A stretch of 64,000 nt of DNA from Actinomycetota bacterium (GCA_947454105.1 CANGIP010000004.1:62001-126000); one strand, 5' to 3'; shown: positions 9,312 to 18,821, numbered from the stretch's first letter. Program-made: numbers and translations. The notes: generated by a model from the letters alone, not told the origin.

Positions 9312-9872
9312 TCAGGCCGACTTCCGACTACGGACTCGCCCGTGAATTGACTCAGCGCCTGCAGCGATGAGTTTTTGATGCATGGGCGATACGGCGAGGT
9401 GACACAACGCCAAAGCCGCAGCATCGGCAGCGTCAGCAGGTTGCGGCAAGGTGTTGAGACCTAGGCGAACTTGCACCATGCGCTGAACCTGCAACTTGTC
9501 GGCACCACCCCAGCCAGTAATGGTCTCTTTAACTTGATTGGGGGTGTATTGCACGACGGTGCAACCAGCCGCTGAGGCTAAAGCCAAAGCGAGTCCGCTC
9601 GCCTGTCCGACGCTCATTGCAGTTCGAACATTGACCTGGAAGAACAATTGCTCCACGACCACGGTCTGGGGTTCGAATTCACGTAAGAGCTCGCTGATGT
9701 CGTGATGCAGGCTGGCAAGGCGTTCGGGAAGGGGCATAGTTGGCGGCGTCCGCAAGACCCCAAGGGAGACTGAGGTCACCGATTGCGGGCCGTGAGCGTC
9801 AACCACGGCATAGCCACAACGGGTTAAACCTGGGTCAATCCCAAGAACTCGGTGTACGACTCGCTTCGTCAT
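9312..9872 (-). CDS. ruvC: Crossover junction endodeoxyribonuclease RuvC
   Basis: Dimeric RNase H-fold nuclease that resolves Holliday junctions. Catalytic carboxylates are visible: the first Asp in RVLGIDPGLTRCG, Glu in TVVVEQLFFQ and the C-terminal pair in ADAADAAALALCH. The frame can start upstream at 9932 or 9896. I prefer ATG at 9872 because the family begins only a few residues before the first Asp, giving about 186 residues. No upstream Shine-Dalgarno is strong, so the start is uncertain. First of the ruvC-ruvA-ruvB group. Confidence 0.94.
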   Translation of the reverse strand: MTKRVVHRVLGIDPGLTRCGYAVVDAHGPQSVTSVSLGVLRTPPTMPLPERLASLHHDISELLREFEPQTVVVEQLFFQVNVRTAMSVGQASGLALALASAAGCTVVQYTPNQVKETITGWGGADKLQVQRMVQVRLGLNTLPQPADAADAAALALCHLAVSPMHQKLIAAGAESIHGRVRSRKSA

Positions 9873-9966
9873 CGTGGGGTCGCTCGGTACGAACATGCGT
9901 ACGATCTTAACGGATTGATCGCCCCATGTCATGGAACATGGGGCGAGAAGGAGCGAATTGACTAAA

Positions 9967-10416
9967 TCAGCACTTCTTCAGGGCAGCAGTGATGTCATCA
10001 ACCGACCGGAAAGTGAGCCCGGCTAGCGCACGGTGGGCGTACACAATCTTGCCCTGTCGGTCAATCACGAAAACGCTGCGACGCGGGAAGCCCAAGGGTC
10101 CGAGTGTTCCGTACAACGCAGCCACCTCTTTGCTGACATCAGCCAGCAACGGAAATTTGAAGCCATGCTTGCCCGAGAACTCTTCATGGCTCGTCACATC
10201 TTGCGCCGAAATCGCCAGAACCTGTGCGTCGAGTTGTTCGAACTCAGCGAGTTCATTGTTGTAGGTATTGAGTTGCTTGGTGCACACGGGCGTGTCATCG
10301 CCTGGGTAAAACACAAGTACTACTGGTTTGCCGGTGAAGTCGCTCAGAGAATACGACTGATTCGCGGTACCGGGCAGTGAAAAGTTAGGTGCCTGATCGC
10401 CTACTGAAATACTCAT
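9967..10416 (-). CDS. bcp: Peroxiredoxin of the BCP/PrxQ group
   Basis: Thiol peroxidase that reduces hydroperoxides in the cytosol. The 149-residue thioredoxin-fold protein has the peroxidatic motif YPGDDTPVCTKQL with Cys45. The usual BCP resolving Cys five residues later is absent (an Asn sits there). The protein instead ends in ALKKC, so the only other Cys is the last residue. It may be a one-Cys enzyme recycled by mycothiol or another small thiol, or use the terminal Cys. That is inference. ATG overlaps the yebC stop by four bases. Confidence 0.93.
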   Translation of the reverse strand: MSISVGDQAPNFSLPGTANQSYSLSDFTGKPVVLVFYPGDDTPVCTKQLNTYNNELAEFEQLDAQVLAISAQDVTSHEEFSGKHGFKFPLLADVSKEVAALYGTLGPLGFPRRSVFVIDRQGKIVYAHRALAGLTFRSVDDITAALKKC

Positions 10417-11159
10417 CCGAGTGCCTCCATGATTTCGTCGCTGATATCAAAATTCGCGTACACGTCTTGGACATCGTCGTTGTCTTCGAGCGCGTCCATG
10501 ACCTTCATAATTTTCGCTGCGGTCTCTGCATCAGTCACATCGATGATCGTTGATGACACCATGGTTGATTCAGCGGATAACACTTCAACTCCAGCAGATT
10601 CAAGAGCTGTCTTGACATCGTATACCGCGTTGGGTTCGCTCAGAATCTTCCACGATGAACCATCGCGGCTGATGTCGTCAGCGCCGGCATCGAGAGCGAG
10701 CAACATGATTTCATCTTCGGTGGTTGTGCCACCAACATAAATGACACCACGACGGCTGAACTGCCAGCCAACAGCGCCTGGTTCGGCCATCGCGCCGCCC
10801 AATTTTGAGAAGATATTTCGCACGTCTGCTCCGGTGCGGTTGCGGTTGTTCGTCAGAGTGTCAACCAACATCGCAACACCGCCTGGTGCGTAACCCTCAT
10901 AGGTGATCGACTCGTAGTTCTCTCCTTGGGCTTCACCTGAACCTCGTTTGACAGCACGGTCAATCGCGTCGTTGGTCATCTGGCCGGCTTTGGCTTTTTG
11001 AATGACTGTTCGCAATGTCGCGTTCGAGTTGACATCGCCCCCGCCTTCACGCGCTGCAACTTCAATTTGGCGAGCAATCTTGGCGAAGAGTTTTCCGCGG
11101 GCTTTGTCAGCTGCACCCTTTTTGTGTTTGATTGTCGCCCATTTGGAATGTCCGGACAT
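10413..11159 (-). CDS. yebC: YebC/PmpR-family protein (TACO1-like)
   Basis: Conserved cytosolic protein. Members have been described as DNA-binding regulators and, more recently, as factors that help ribosomes through difficult sequences. The 248-residue product starts MSGHSKWATIKHKKGAADKA, the family signature. It continues with NATLRTVIQKAKAGQMTNDAIDRA and the glycine-rich YEGYAPGGVAMLVD. ATG at 11159 has GAGG seven bases upstream. It lies between pdxT and bcp/ruvC; a yebC-ruvC neighbourhood is very widely conserved. Confidence 0.96.
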   Translation of the reverse strand: MSGHSKWATIKHKKGAADKARGKLFAKIARQIEVAAREGGGDVNSNATLRTVIQKAKAGQMTNDAIDRAVKRGSGEAQGENYESITYEGYAPGGVAMLVDTLTNNRNRTGADVRNIFSKLGGAMAEPGAVGWQFSRRGVIYVGGTTTEDEIMLLALDAGADDISRDGSSWKILSEPNAVYDVKTALESAGVEVLSAESTMVSSTIIDVTDAETAAKIMKVMDALEDNDDVQDVYANFDISDEIMEALG

Positions 11160-11194
11160 GGTTTACCTCACGTGTGATGAATTGGATTCTTGAA

Positions 11195-11782
11195 CTAAGA
11201 GCTTTTAACGACGGATACAAAGATTTCGTGAACTCGAAAATCGGCAACGAGCTCGGGATGAAATGAACTTGCAAGTGCTGAACCCTGCCGCACTAATACA
11301 GGGTGGCCATTGACCGTTGACAATACTTCGACATCGTTGGCCAGTTTTTCAATGATCGGAGCCCGTATAAATAACGCATGAAAAGGCACATCAAAAGACG
11401 CAATATCGATGTCTTGTTCAAAGGAATCATTTTGTCGACCGTAACCATTTCGACGAACTTGGATGTCCATCGCGTTCAACACGATTTGGTCGGGCCGACC
11501 GTCAACGATCGAGTTAGCCATCATGATCATTCCGGCACAAGTTCCAAATACCGGAAAACCGTTGTCAATCTTTTGAGTCAATGTTTTGCCTAAGCCCGAG
11601 GCAACGAGCAGGTTGCTCATCGTTGTACTTTCGCCACCGGGAATAACTAGACCGTCAATCTCTTCAAGATCAGCTTCGGTTTTAATGAGGCGAACATCAA
11701 CATCAAGGGCGTTCAAGTGTTGAACGTGCGCGTCAAACGCACCCTGCAGCGCAAGGACGCCGATCGTGGCTTGAGCGTTCAC
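11195..11782 (-). CDS. pdxT: Pyridoxal 5'-phosphate synthase glutaminase subunit PdxT
   Basis: Class I glutaminase that delivers ammonia to PdxS for vitamin B6 synthesis. The 195-residue protein has GVLALQGAFDAHVQHL at the N-terminus, LVIPGGESTTMSNLL, and the nucleophile elbow VFGTCAGMIMMA with catalytic Cys. The His-Glu pair sits in SSFHPELVADF. GTG at 11782 has GAGG nearby, and the gene lies 27 bases downstream of pdxS, so both are co-transcribed. The final step of the pathway is therefore complete here. Confidence 0.96.
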   Translation of the reverse strand: MNAQATIGVLALQGAFDAHVQHLNALDVDVRLIKTEADLEEIDGLVIPGGESTTMSNLLVASGLGKTLTQKIDNGFPVFGTCAGMIMMANSIVDGRPDQIVLNAMDIQVRRNGYGRQNDSFEQDIDIASFDVPFHALFIRAPIIEKLANDVEVLSTVNGHPVLVRQGSALASSFHPELVADFRVHEIFVSVVKSS

Positions 11783-11809
11783 CTGGGGGCCTCATTGAGA
11801 TAGAACCCT

Positions 11810-12706
11810 TCACCAGCCGCGTTCGGCGTAACGCTGATTGATTTCGTCCATACCGATACCCGTCATTGGGGCACCGAGGCCGGCACTGACCTTGGCCAAG
11901 ATTTTTGCATCCATGTAGTGCGTGGTTGCTTCAACGATTGCCTTGGCACGTGGTGCCGGATTGTCACTTTTAAAAATACCTGAACCAACGAAAACCGCCG
12001 ATGCTCCGAGTTGCATTGCCAACGCAGCATCGGCCGGAGTGGCCAATCCGCCGGCGCAGAACAGCGGAACAGGAAGTTGGCCAGTCTCAGCAATTTCTTG
12101 AACCAGAGAAAGTGGAGCCTGAAGGCGCTTAGCCCATTCAAAAAGTTCAGCAGAATCAGCAGTGCCAATCTTTTTGATGTCACCAAGAATTGAACGCAAA
12201 TGGCGAACTGCTTCAACAACGTTTCCAGTACCAGCTTCGCCCTTCGAGCGAATCATGGCAGCACCTTCGCTAATGCGACGTAACGCTTCACCCAAGTTTG
12301 TTGCACCACAGACAAACGGAGTAGTGAATTTGTACTTGTCAATATGGTGAGCTTCGTCCGCCGGTGTGAGGACTTCGCTCTCATCAATGAAGTCGACGCC
12401 GAGAGCTTGCAAAATCTGTGCTTCGACAAAGTGTCCGATGCGAGCCTTAGCCATTACCGGAATGGTCACCGCAGCTTTAATGCCTTCGATCATGTCGGGG
12501 TCGCTCATGCGGGCAACTCCCCCGTCACGACGAATATCGGCTGGAACTCGCTCAAGAGCCATCACTGCACAAGCGCCAGCATCTTCAGCGATCTTGGCCT
12601 GCTCTGGCGTCACCACATCCATGATGACTCCACCCTTGAGCATTTCGGCCAATCCACGCTTGACGGGGAACGAGCCAACTTGAGCAGTGTTTGAGCTTGA
12701 AGACAT
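11810..12706 (-). CDS. pdxS: Pyridoxal 5'-phosphate synthase lyase subunit PdxS
   Basis: Dodecameric barrel enzyme that condenses ribose 5-phosphate, glyceraldehyde 3-phosphate and ammonia into PLP. At 298 residues it is full length. It shows [21 protein letters not shown], the catalytic lysines in [15 protein letters not shown] and in [13 protein letters not shown], and the phosphate-binding segments [14 protein letters not shown] and [10 protein letters not shown]. It heads the pdxS-pdxT unit. A TAGCCT hexamer six bases before ATG marks a probable leaderless start. Among the most conserved bacterial proteins, so the call is firm. Confidence 0.98.
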   Translation of the reverse strand: MSSSSNTAQVGSFPVKRGLAEMLKGGVIMDVVTPEQAKIAEDAGACAVMALERVPADIRRDGGVARMSDPDMIEGIKAAVTIPVMAKARIGHFVEAQILQALGVDFIDESEVLTPADEAHHIDKYKFTTPFVCGATNLGEALRRISEGAAMIRSKGEAGTGNVVEAVRHLRSILGDIKKIGTADSAELFEWAKRLQAPLSLVQEIAETGQLPVPLFCAGGLATPADAALAMQLGASAVFVGSGIFKSDNPAPRAKAIVEATTHYMDAKILAKVSAGLGAPMTGIGMDEINQRYAERGW

Positions 12707-12718
12707 AACGTCAGGCTA
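12707..12718 (-). promoter_or_regulatory. Leaderless-type promoter of pdxS
   Basis: On the minus strand TAGCCT is followed by GACGTT and then ATG of pdxS. The hexamer fits TAnnnT and the six-base spacing would put transcription initiation on or next to the A of ATG. No -35 match is obvious. Confidence 0.6.
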
Positions 12719-12810
12719 ACCGTGAACCCGACTGAGTGAGACCTTGTATTGACTCAGACTTGATTGTCGGACCTGAAATCTGTCACTAGCCGTCAAGCCG
12801 TTTGCACCCA

Positions 12811-13917
12811 TCAGGGCCAGGGTGTGTCAGCAACAGAAGAACCAGCAACGACGACCACAGCCTGCTTCTCGCGAGTCAGTTCGACCCAGGTGCGTCCGGG
12901 CGTTAACAGCATGGGGTTGCCCGAAGCGTCAGTCAAAGACCAAGCCGAGTGATTGTCAGCTCGGCTCCAGGTTCCTTCAGTCCACTTTCCTTGGGTGAAC
13001 AACCATGCAACACCAGTGCCGACTGTCTGGGCTTCGGGGCTATTTTTGTCCGCTGGGCTGAACTTGTATTCGCACACAATCACGAGGACATTGTCAACAT
13101 TGACTTGAACTTTGTTGCTATCGACATGAGGTTTGGCTTCATGGAATCGAATGAACTTGCTTGCTGCAGGGTCCCATTGCCAGGCAGCTTTCATATTTCC
13201 GTCCATGGTGAGCTTGAGCCCAGCAACGTCAGTGCCAGTTGCAGCAGAACCGTCGGTGCGATAGGTGAACTGAGGGGGTGGGGTGCCGCCACGGCCAGCG
13301 TCAAGAGCCCAAATATTGGTGGTCTTCGAGAACAAGTTGTGCGGAGCCTTCTTGTCGGTGGACCGGAAGAATCCGCCGCCATTGCCTGCGGCCGAAGCAC
13401 TCATGTTGACGAGCTCAGACTTCTTAATGAGTCCTGTCACTGTTGCGTTACCACCACTCCAGAGGAACAACGGATGATTAAGTGATGTCAACAAGTTGAT
13501 GTCTTGTGTGCGACCAGAGCGTAACGGGCCAATGGGATCAGAACCAGTTGATTGCAAGACAATGGCGAAGCGGGTCCACTTCTCAACATTCTCTTCGTAA
13601 ACAATGTCAGCCTCATTGATTCCAGTCTGAGGACGGGCGCCTGGGTGATTGTCAATTTTGGCGACGATGGCGGGACGAATCGCGACTGCTTCGTCGACCA
13701 CAGGTAGACCAGTCAATGGCATGCGCGGCACAGGAATCGTGGTCGTTGTCGTTTCAGCGACAGTCGTTGGAGCTTCGGTGACCGCCACAGTGGTTGGCGC
13801 AACCGATGTCGTCGTGGTGGTGGTTTCAGCGGAATCTCCTCCGCCTCCACAGGCAACTAACGAGATTCCGGCAAGGGCGATGGAAACGACAAAGGAACGT
13901 TTTTGAGAAATTTTCAC
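12811..13917 (-). CDS. DUF3048 lipoprotein (YerB-like)
   Basis: Secreted lipoprotein of unknown function. The N-terminus has a lysine-bearing signal and the lipobox LVACGGGG (Cys near residue 23). A Thr/Ala/Val linker of some 40 residues follows. The DUF3048 N-terminal domain begins near PLTGLPVVDE and includes RPAIVAKIDNHPGARPQTGINEADIVYEE and a GPLRSGRTQD stretch. The C-terminal domain ends with LLTPGRTWVELTREK. The start overlaps the htpX stop by four bases. DUF3048 proteins are common in actinobacteria and firmicutes. Anchoring outside the membrane is clear but its substrate is not. Confidence 0.88.
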   Translation of the reverse strand: MKISQKRSFVVSIALAGISLVACGGGGDSAETTTTTTSVAPTTVAVTEAPTTVAETTTTTIPVPRMPLTGLPVVDEAVAIRPAIVAKIDNHPGARPQTGINEADIVYEENVEKWTRFAIVLQSTGSDPIGPLRSGRTQDINLLTSLNHPLFLWSGGNATVTGLIKKSELVNMSASAAGNGGGFFRSTDKKAPHNLFSKTTNIWALDAGRGGTPPPQFTYRTDGSAATGTDVAGLKLTMDGNMKAAWQWDPAASKFIRFHEAKPHVDSNKVQVNVDNVLVIVCEYKFSPADKNSPEAQTVGTGVAWLFTQGKWTEGTWSRADNHSAWSLTDASGNPMLLTPGRTWVELTREKQAVVVVAGSSVADTPWP

Positions 13918-14819
13918 AGTTCCTTTAATAACGCAATTCGCTCTTCAAGTGGTGGATGTGTATCGAACATCCGGTGAAAGAAACTCAATTTGCCGCCATC
14001 ACGAACACCTGACAGTGGTTGTTCAATCCACATATGCGCAGTAGCCATTGACGCTGAGTGCGTTGTTGTGGTGTCCGCACGCAGTTTTTCTAAGGCCGAA
14101 ATGAGTCCAGGCGGGTACCTGGTCATTTGACACGCCGAGACATCAGCGAGGGTTTCGCGCTTACGACTGACCGCGGCTTGCATTGCTTTGGCAACGATTG
14201 GAGCCAAGATGAGAAGTACAAAACCAATGAGCGCGAGTGGGTTGGCCCCGTTGTTGCGATCACCGTCGCGAGAAGTGCGTCCGCCGTTCCACCACATCAT
14301 GCGAATGGCCAAGTCGGTCATCAATGCAATCGAGCCAACCAAGGTGACGGCGATCGTCGACACCAAGATGTCGTAATTACGGATATGAGATAACTCGTGA
14401 GCAATGACTCCTTCAAGTTCAACTCGATTCATCTTTTCAAGAAGACCAGTAGTGACAGCAATAGCTGCGTGTTGAGGGTTGCGCCCAGTGGCGAAAGCAT
14501 TGGGCGCTGGATCGTTAATGACGTATACCTTGGGCTTTGGTAGACCACCAGCGATGCACAGACCTTCAACCAAGTTGTGAAGTCGTTGATACGTCGTTGG
14601 GTCGGCGGGAACAGCGCGACTCACGGCAAGAGCAATCGAATCTGACTTCCAGTAAGAAGTAAAGGCCATGACGGTAGCGATGACAAGAGCGACCACAGTT
14701 GCAAGTGGTCCCCCGCCGATGAGACGCCCAACGACGACACCAACGAGAACAACTAAGAGTACAAATCCGAAAATGAGTGCCGCGCTTCTGCGCTTATTTG
14801 AAGCAATTTGTTGATACAC
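13914..14819 (-). CDS. htpX: M48-family membrane protease HtpX
   Basis: Zinc metalloprotease of the cytoplasmic membrane that takes part in quality control of membrane proteins. Two N-terminal membrane segments (about 13-32 and 38-55) precede the catalytic helix GVIAHELSHIRNYD, with HELSH at about 141-145. Two more hydrophobic segments follow (about 155-175 and 193-213), then the third zinc ligand region RKRETLADVSACQMT and the terminal FDTHPPLEERIALL. GTG at 14819 follows the lemA stop by five bases. The lemA-htpX pairing is widely conserved. Confidence 0.95.
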   Translation of the reverse strand: MYQQIASNKRRSAALIFGFVLLVVLVGVVVGRLIGGGPLATVVALVIATVMAFTSYWKSDSIALAVSRAVPADPTTYQRLHNLVEGLCIAGGLPKPKVYVINDPAPNAFATGRNPQHAAIAVTTGLLEKMNRVELEGVIAHELSHIRNYDILVSTIAVTLVGSIALMTDLAIRMMWWNGGRTSRDGDRNNGANPLALIGFVLLILAPIVAKAMQAAVSRKRETLADVSACQMTRYPPGLISALEKLRADTTTTHSASMATAHMWIEQPLSGVRDGGKLSFFHRMFDTHPPLEERIALLKEL

Positions 14820-14824
14820 GGAAA

Positions 14825-15373
14825 TTAGAACTTGACGGTGGGTGCCGTGCGAGCAGCGTCTTCAGCTTCAAAGAATTCACGATGAGGGAAGTTGCCCATC
14901 TTGGCCACAAGTACGGTCGGGAACGTATCGAGTTTGTTGTGGTATCCAAGGACTGCATCGTTGTAGAACTGTCGGGCGTAGGCCACACGACTTTCGGTTG
15001 ACGTGAGTTCCTCTTGCAACGCCAAGAAATTTTGATTGGCTTTCAAATCGGGGTAGGCCTCAGACAATGCGAATAATTGACGTAATGCTCCCGAAAGAAC
15101 ATTGTCAGCCTGGCCCTGAGCGCCAGGTCCGGGGGCGGCAGCCATCGCTGCATTGCGAGCGTTAATCACTGCCTCAAGAGTGGTTTTCTCGTGGGCAGCG
15201 TAGCCCTTGACCGATTCGACCAAATTAGGGATGAGGTCTAAGCGACGCTTAAGTTGGACATCAACTTGGGACCAAGCATTATCAACCTGGTTACGACGGC
15301 GAACGAGGCCGTTGTACGACAAAATGACAAGAACGACCAAGAGGGCGACCACGGCGAGAATGATGAAGATCAT
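14825..15373 (-). CDS. lemA: LemA family protein
   Basis: Membrane-anchored helical-bundle protein of unclear function, usually next to htpX. It has one N-terminal membrane segment (about 3-19), then the signature NQVDNAWSQVDVQLKRRLDLIPNLVE and a long coiled region including LSEAYPDLKANQNF and ESRVAYARQFYND. The 182-residue length is normal. ATG at 15373 is preceded by TATGAT and six bases, a clean -10 at leaderless distance, so lemA likely heads a lemA-htpX-DUF3048 transcript. Confidence 0.95.
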   Translation of the reverse strand: MIFIILAVVALLVVLVILSYNGLVRRRNQVDNAWSQVDVQLKRRLDLIPNLVESVKGYAAHEKTTLEAVINARNAAMAAAPGPGAQGQADNVLSGALRQLFALSEAYPDLKANQNFLALQEELTSTESRVAYARQFYNDAVLGYHNKLDTFPTVLVAKMGNFPHREFFEAEDAARTAPTVKF

Positions 15374-15385
15374 GACTTCATCATA
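15374..15385 (-). promoter_or_regulatory. Leaderless-type promoter of lemA
   Basis: Minus-strand TATGAT, six bases (GAAGTC), then the lemA ATG. This is the closest match to a consensus -10 hexamer in the set, and there is no room for a Shine-Dalgarno site. Confidence 0.65.
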
Positions 15386-15432
15386 GGTACAAAAATGCAG
15401 TCGAGTCGGTCAATGTTTGACGGTTGCTCACG

Positions 15433-16644
15433 TCAGTGAGGTTGATGGCGTTCCCGCGATAAGAAACGTCGGACTCTTTGCCCCCGACTTGGTCGATTCT
15501 GTGACTCAGCGATCACTCGGCGATAGATCTCGAGATAGGACTGAGCGAGTTGCACCATTGAAAATCCATTGGCCCGTTCTTGACCCTGAACAACTAAGCG
15601 ATCGGCAAGATTTTGGTCGAGCAAAATACGACGCAGGGCTGCTTCAAGATCGGTAGGGCTGTTGGGTTCAACGAGCAGAGCGTCAACCTCGTTGGTCGCG
15701 ACATTCATATATCCATCTAGTGCACTCGCGACGATCGGGGTCGCGGCGGCCATGGCCTCAATCAAAACAACACCGAAGCTTTCTCCACCAAGTGATGGAG
15801 CGCAAAAGACATCGGCTTGTGATAGCCGCATTGCTTTGTCAGCGTCGCTGATGCGTCCAAGCCACATGATTCGGGAATCCCCTGCCCACTCACGTTTCAG
15901 GCGTTCGGTTTCTGGACCTTCTGAAGCAATCCATAGATCGACGGTGTCGGGCAAAGTTGCGTGCGCTTGCAGGAGAATTTCTAGTCCCTTACGCGGTTCA
16001 TGACGGCCGCAAAAAAAGATTGATTGACGGGTCGATTTTGATTTGTCATGAATAGCGCGAGGAGTTTGTGAGTCAGTCAGAAAGCGATCAAGTTCAACGC
16101 CGTTCGGCAAAATCTGGTAGTCGCCTCCGAGATAACGCTGAGCCAGAAGCACCGCATCTTTGGAAACTGCGATGCGATGATCAATTGCGCTTGCGAAGCC
16201 CTTGAGCGGAGCGCTCAAATACTTGTAACTGAGACTTTCTCCGGCGGCGTGAAACGTGGCGACAATTGGTGCTGTTCGCATGACGAGTGCAGTGATGTTT
16301 GCGCCTGGTGTGAGCGGTTCGTGAAGATGCAACACATCGAACTGTTCATCTCGTAACACTCTGATCGTGCGTAAGGCCGCCGATGGATCTGGTGCAAGCG
16401 GAGCAATTGAACCGTTTGCGACTGTCGGTAAAGATTCACCAATCGGTGTCACAAATGTGTCTGGTGGTGCTCCGTCACATGGTCCGAGTACTCGAACCTC
16501 GTGACCCATTCTCCGTAATGAACGAGCGAGTCCCATGACCTGACCCTGAACTCCGCCAGGAGTCGTCAAACTGTAGGGACAGAGCAGACCAATGCGTAGC
16601 CGCGGTTCAGAATCGACGGAAAGGGACTCGTGCGTTGCGGACAT
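15433..16644 (-). CDS. pimA: PimA-like GT4 glycosyltransferase (phosphatidylinositol mannosyltransferase)
   Basis: Probably transfers mannose from GDP-mannose to phosphatidylinositol at the inner face of the membrane, the first PIM step. The GT-B fold is evident: the glycine-rich loop YSLTTPGGVQGQVMGLARSL near the N-terminus, HLHEPLTPG with the catalytic-region His, and the nucleotide-sugar EX7E motif in GGESFGVVLIEAMA. The 403-residue length fits. ATG at 16644 has GGAGAA just upstream. In mycobacteria this gene is next to patA; here about 5.8 kb intervenes. A related GT4 enzyme cannot be excluded without phylogeny, but its neighbours support PimA. Confidence 0.85.
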   Translation of the reverse strand: MSATHESLSVDSEPRLRIGLLCPYSLTTPGGVQGQVMGLARSLRRMGHEVRVLGPCDGAPPDTFVTPIGESLPTVANGSIAPLAPDPSAALRTIRVLRDEQFDVLHLHEPLTPGANITALVMRTAPIVATFHAAGESLSYKYLSAPLKGFASAIDHRIAVSKDAVLLAQRYLGGDYQILPNGVELDRFLTDSQTPRAIHDKSKSTRQSIFFCGRHEPRKGLEILLQAHATLPDTVDLWIASEGPETERLKREWAGDSRIMWLGRISDADKAMRLSQADVFCAPSLGGESFGVVLIEAMAAATPIVASALDGYMNVATNEVDALLVEPNSPTDLEAALRRILLDQNLADRLVVQGQERANGFSMVQLAQSYLEIYRRVIAESQNRPSRGQRVRRFLSRERHQPH

Positions 16645-16689
16645 GACTTCTCCAAACTAGCGAGAACTGATCGATCGCAAGTGTTCGGC

Positions 16690-16701
16690 TAACTTCAAGA
16701 C
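16690..16701 (+). promoter_or_regulatory. Leaderless-type promoter of the luciferase-like gene
   Basis: TAACTT at 16690-16695, six bases (CAAGAC), then ATG at 16702. The short pimA-divergent gap leaves no Shine-Dalgarno site for this gene. Confidence 0.6.
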
Positions 16702-17601
16702 ATGATGCTTCCCGCTTTATCGATCGTTGCCTCGCCCACCAAACGACTTCAGATTCTCGAACTTGCTTCGGAAGCCGAGCGTCGAGGCTTTCCGGCGTTG
16801 GCTTGCCCGACCCTGGGTAACGCATTTGGATTATGTACGAGCCTGGCTCATGTGACGCAACGGTTGCGTTTCTACACGGCAATTCAAGGCATCTACGGAA
16901 CCTCAGCGGCCGAGATTGGTTCGATTGCGAGTCATATTGGCGAAGTCTCGGGTGGGCGATTCGCGTTAGGTCTCGGAGTGAGCCATGAGGCAATGGTGAA
17001 ACGCCTCGGAGTTGAAATGGGACCGCCGTTGTCGGATATGCGGGCTTTCGTCGACGCTCTGCGTAAACAAGAGAAATTTGGTGGTCCCCTTCCCCCTATT
17101 TATTTAGCGGCGCTTCGTGATCGAATGCTGGCTTTGGCCTCAGAGATCAGTGAAGGTGCCTTGTGGGCCAATGCGAGTTACAGCAATACGGTCAAGCAGG
17201 TTCACAAAGTACCCCAAGAAAAGATTGTTGGCGGCTTTCATCTCGCCAACATGATTCCAACTGTCATTAGTGATGATCGTGAAGCCGCGGCTGCGGTGAA
17301 TCGCAAGACCATGTCCGTGTACGTACGCCTTCCTAATTATCGCAACTACTGGAAGGCTGCGGGATACGTCGAAGAGATGGAAGCAATTGAAAATGCCATC
17401 GCATCAGGTAATCGTGACGATCATTCGTCGTTCATGAGTGATGCATGGTTATCTGATTGCACGTTGTACGGAACTGCTGACCAAGTGCGTGACGGTTTGC
17501 AACGTTGGTACGACATTGGTGTTGAGCCGATTGCTGTGATGTCAAGTACAAGTGGTGGACAGATCAAGGCGATCAACGAACTTTTCGATATCTATTCGTG
17601 A
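16702..17601 (+). CDS. Luciferase-like (LLM) F420/flavin-dependent oxidoreductase
   Basis: A TIM-barrel oxidoreductase of the bacterial luciferase family, many of which in actinobacteria use reduced F420. Visible family segments are ILELASEAERRGFPALACPT, the FYTAIQGIYGTSAAEIG strand, GGRFALGLGVSHEAMVKRLG and the late GTADQVRDGLQRWYDIGVEPI. The 299-residue length is typical. The substrate cannot be told. It is one of few plus-strand genes here, divergent from pimA and convergent with the ABC permease, so it is part of the block separating pimA from patA. An F420:NADP reductase gene (npdG) elsewhere in the window makes F420 use credible. Two ATG codons are adjacent at the start. Confidence 0.85.
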   Translation: MMLPALSIVASPTKRLQILELASEAERRGFPALACPTLGNAFGLCTSLAHVTQRLRFYTAIQGIYGTSAAEIGSIASHIGEVSGGRFALGLGVSHEAMVKRLGVEMGPPLSDMRAFVDALRKQEKFGGPLPPIYLAALRDRMLALASEISEGALWANASYSNTVKQVHKVPQEKIVGGFHLANMIPTVISDDREAAAAVNRKTMSVYVRLPNYRNYWKAAGYVEEMEAIENAIASGNRDDHSSFMSDAWLSDCTLYGTADQVRDGLQRWYDIGVEPIAVMSSTSGGQIKAINELFDIYS

Positions 17602-17633
17602 CAATTATTGAGCGTCAATTGGCATTCAAGAAA

Positions 17634-18821
17634 TTAACCCAGTCGCAAAGTCTCGAGAGGTTCGAGTGCGGCAGCGCGACGTGCGGGATACAACCCAGCA
17701 AGAATTGAAATTGTGATCGCCAAGATGATTCCGGCAGGCGCTAACCAAGACGCCATGACAAAGACCCATCCGGCAATTGTCGAACCGATAAAGATCGCCA
17801 ACATTCCTAGAAGTACCCCGAGTATTCCTCCGATGACTCCCACGACGATTGCCTCAAACAAGAACTGAATAGCGATGATATTTCGGGTGTGGCCAAGCGC
17901 TCGACGGATGCCGATTTCGGCCGACCGTTGAATCACTGAAATCGACATCACGTTGGCGATGCCGAGTCCACCAACGATGATTGCCAATAAACCCATCGAG
18001 ATCACGATCATTTGTAGTTGTCGGTCACTTTGGGCGGCTAGCTCTAACGCCTCGCTTTTGATGTCGGTAGTGATTTCTTGAGGACCACCCAAGTTGACAG
18101 CAGTCTTTAAGGCTTCTGAAGTTTCGGTTTCTGTGCCTTCGGTGCAACGCACATACATTTTATTGGGCTCGACATCATCGGTCAGAAAATCCTTTTCAGC
18201 TCGAGCAAAAGAGATAAAGACGGCATTGTCAAAACCGGGTTCAAGTTCAACTGAATTCAGGATGCCGACGACACCGTACGGAATACCGTTTAATTCAATC
18301 GTGCGGTTCTCCCCCGGCAAGACATCAAACTCACGAGCTAAGCCAACACCAATGACTGCGGCACGGACATCACTTTCTTCGTCAAACTGGTTAATCCATC
18401 GTCCAGATACCAGATTCACCTGGAGAACATTGGGCAAATTGTCATCGCTGCCAAGTACCGGTATCGGTACGGTCTCAAACTTTTCACGAGCCTCGTCGTA
18501 CGGAGTCACCACGATATTAGAAAGTTCAACCACTGCTGAAACCTTTTCAACCGTGGTGACAGTCAATGCACGCTCGACAGCATCAGTAGGAAGAGTCGGA
18601 TTTTGACCTCCGAAGGAACTTGATGCGGCAGCTTCAATCAGGTTGGTTCCGAGTTTTGAGACCTTTTGTTTCAAGTCGCCCTTAGCCGAGTCGGTGAGTC
18701 CGACTGACGCAATAATTGCTGCAACACCAATCATCGGTCCGAGAAGCAGTAAGAGCGTGCGGACTTTGCGGGCAAGCAATCCGGTGAAGGCGACGCGCAC
18801 CAGGTCTTTGAAAGTACTCAT
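17634..18821 (-). CDS. MacB-like ABC transporter permease (FtsX fold)
   Basis: Membrane subunit of a mechanotransmission-type ABC exporter. The 395-residue protein has a first membrane segment at about 20-44. A large extracytoplasmic MacB periplasmic-core domain (about 45-270) follows, then three more segments (about 275-297, 325-350, 362-385). Typical motifs are [34 protein letters not shown] and the terminal [20 protein letters not shown]. Its ATG overlaps the ATPase stop by one base. Unlike MacB, the ATPase is a separate protein. Last gene of the lipoprotein-adaptor-ATPase-permease cassette. Confidence 0.93.
   Translation of the reverse strand: MSTFKDLVRVAFTGLLARKVRTLLLLLGPMIGVAAIIASVGLTDSAKGDLKQKVSKLGTNLIEAAASSSFGGQNPTLPTDAVERALTVTTVEKVSAVVELSNIVVTPYDEAREKFETVPIPVLGSDDNLPNVLQVNLVSGRWINQFDEESDVRAAVIGVGLAREFDVLPGENRTIELNGIPYGVVGILNSVELEPGFDNAVFISFARAEKDFLTDDVEPNKMYVRCTEGTETETSEALKTAVNLGGPQEITTDIKSEALELAAQSDRQLQMIVISMGLLAIIVGGLGIANVMSISVIQRSAEIGIRRALGHTRNIIAIQFLFEAIVVGVIGGILGVLLGMLAIFIGSTIAGWVFVMASWLAPAGIILAITISILAGLYPARRAAALEPLETLRLG

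Noticed and set aside
18094-18606. 170-codon plus-strand frame in the permease gene
   Set aside because: Antisense shadow of the MacB-like permease. It is Ser/Thr-rich, low in complexity, and has no ribosome site.
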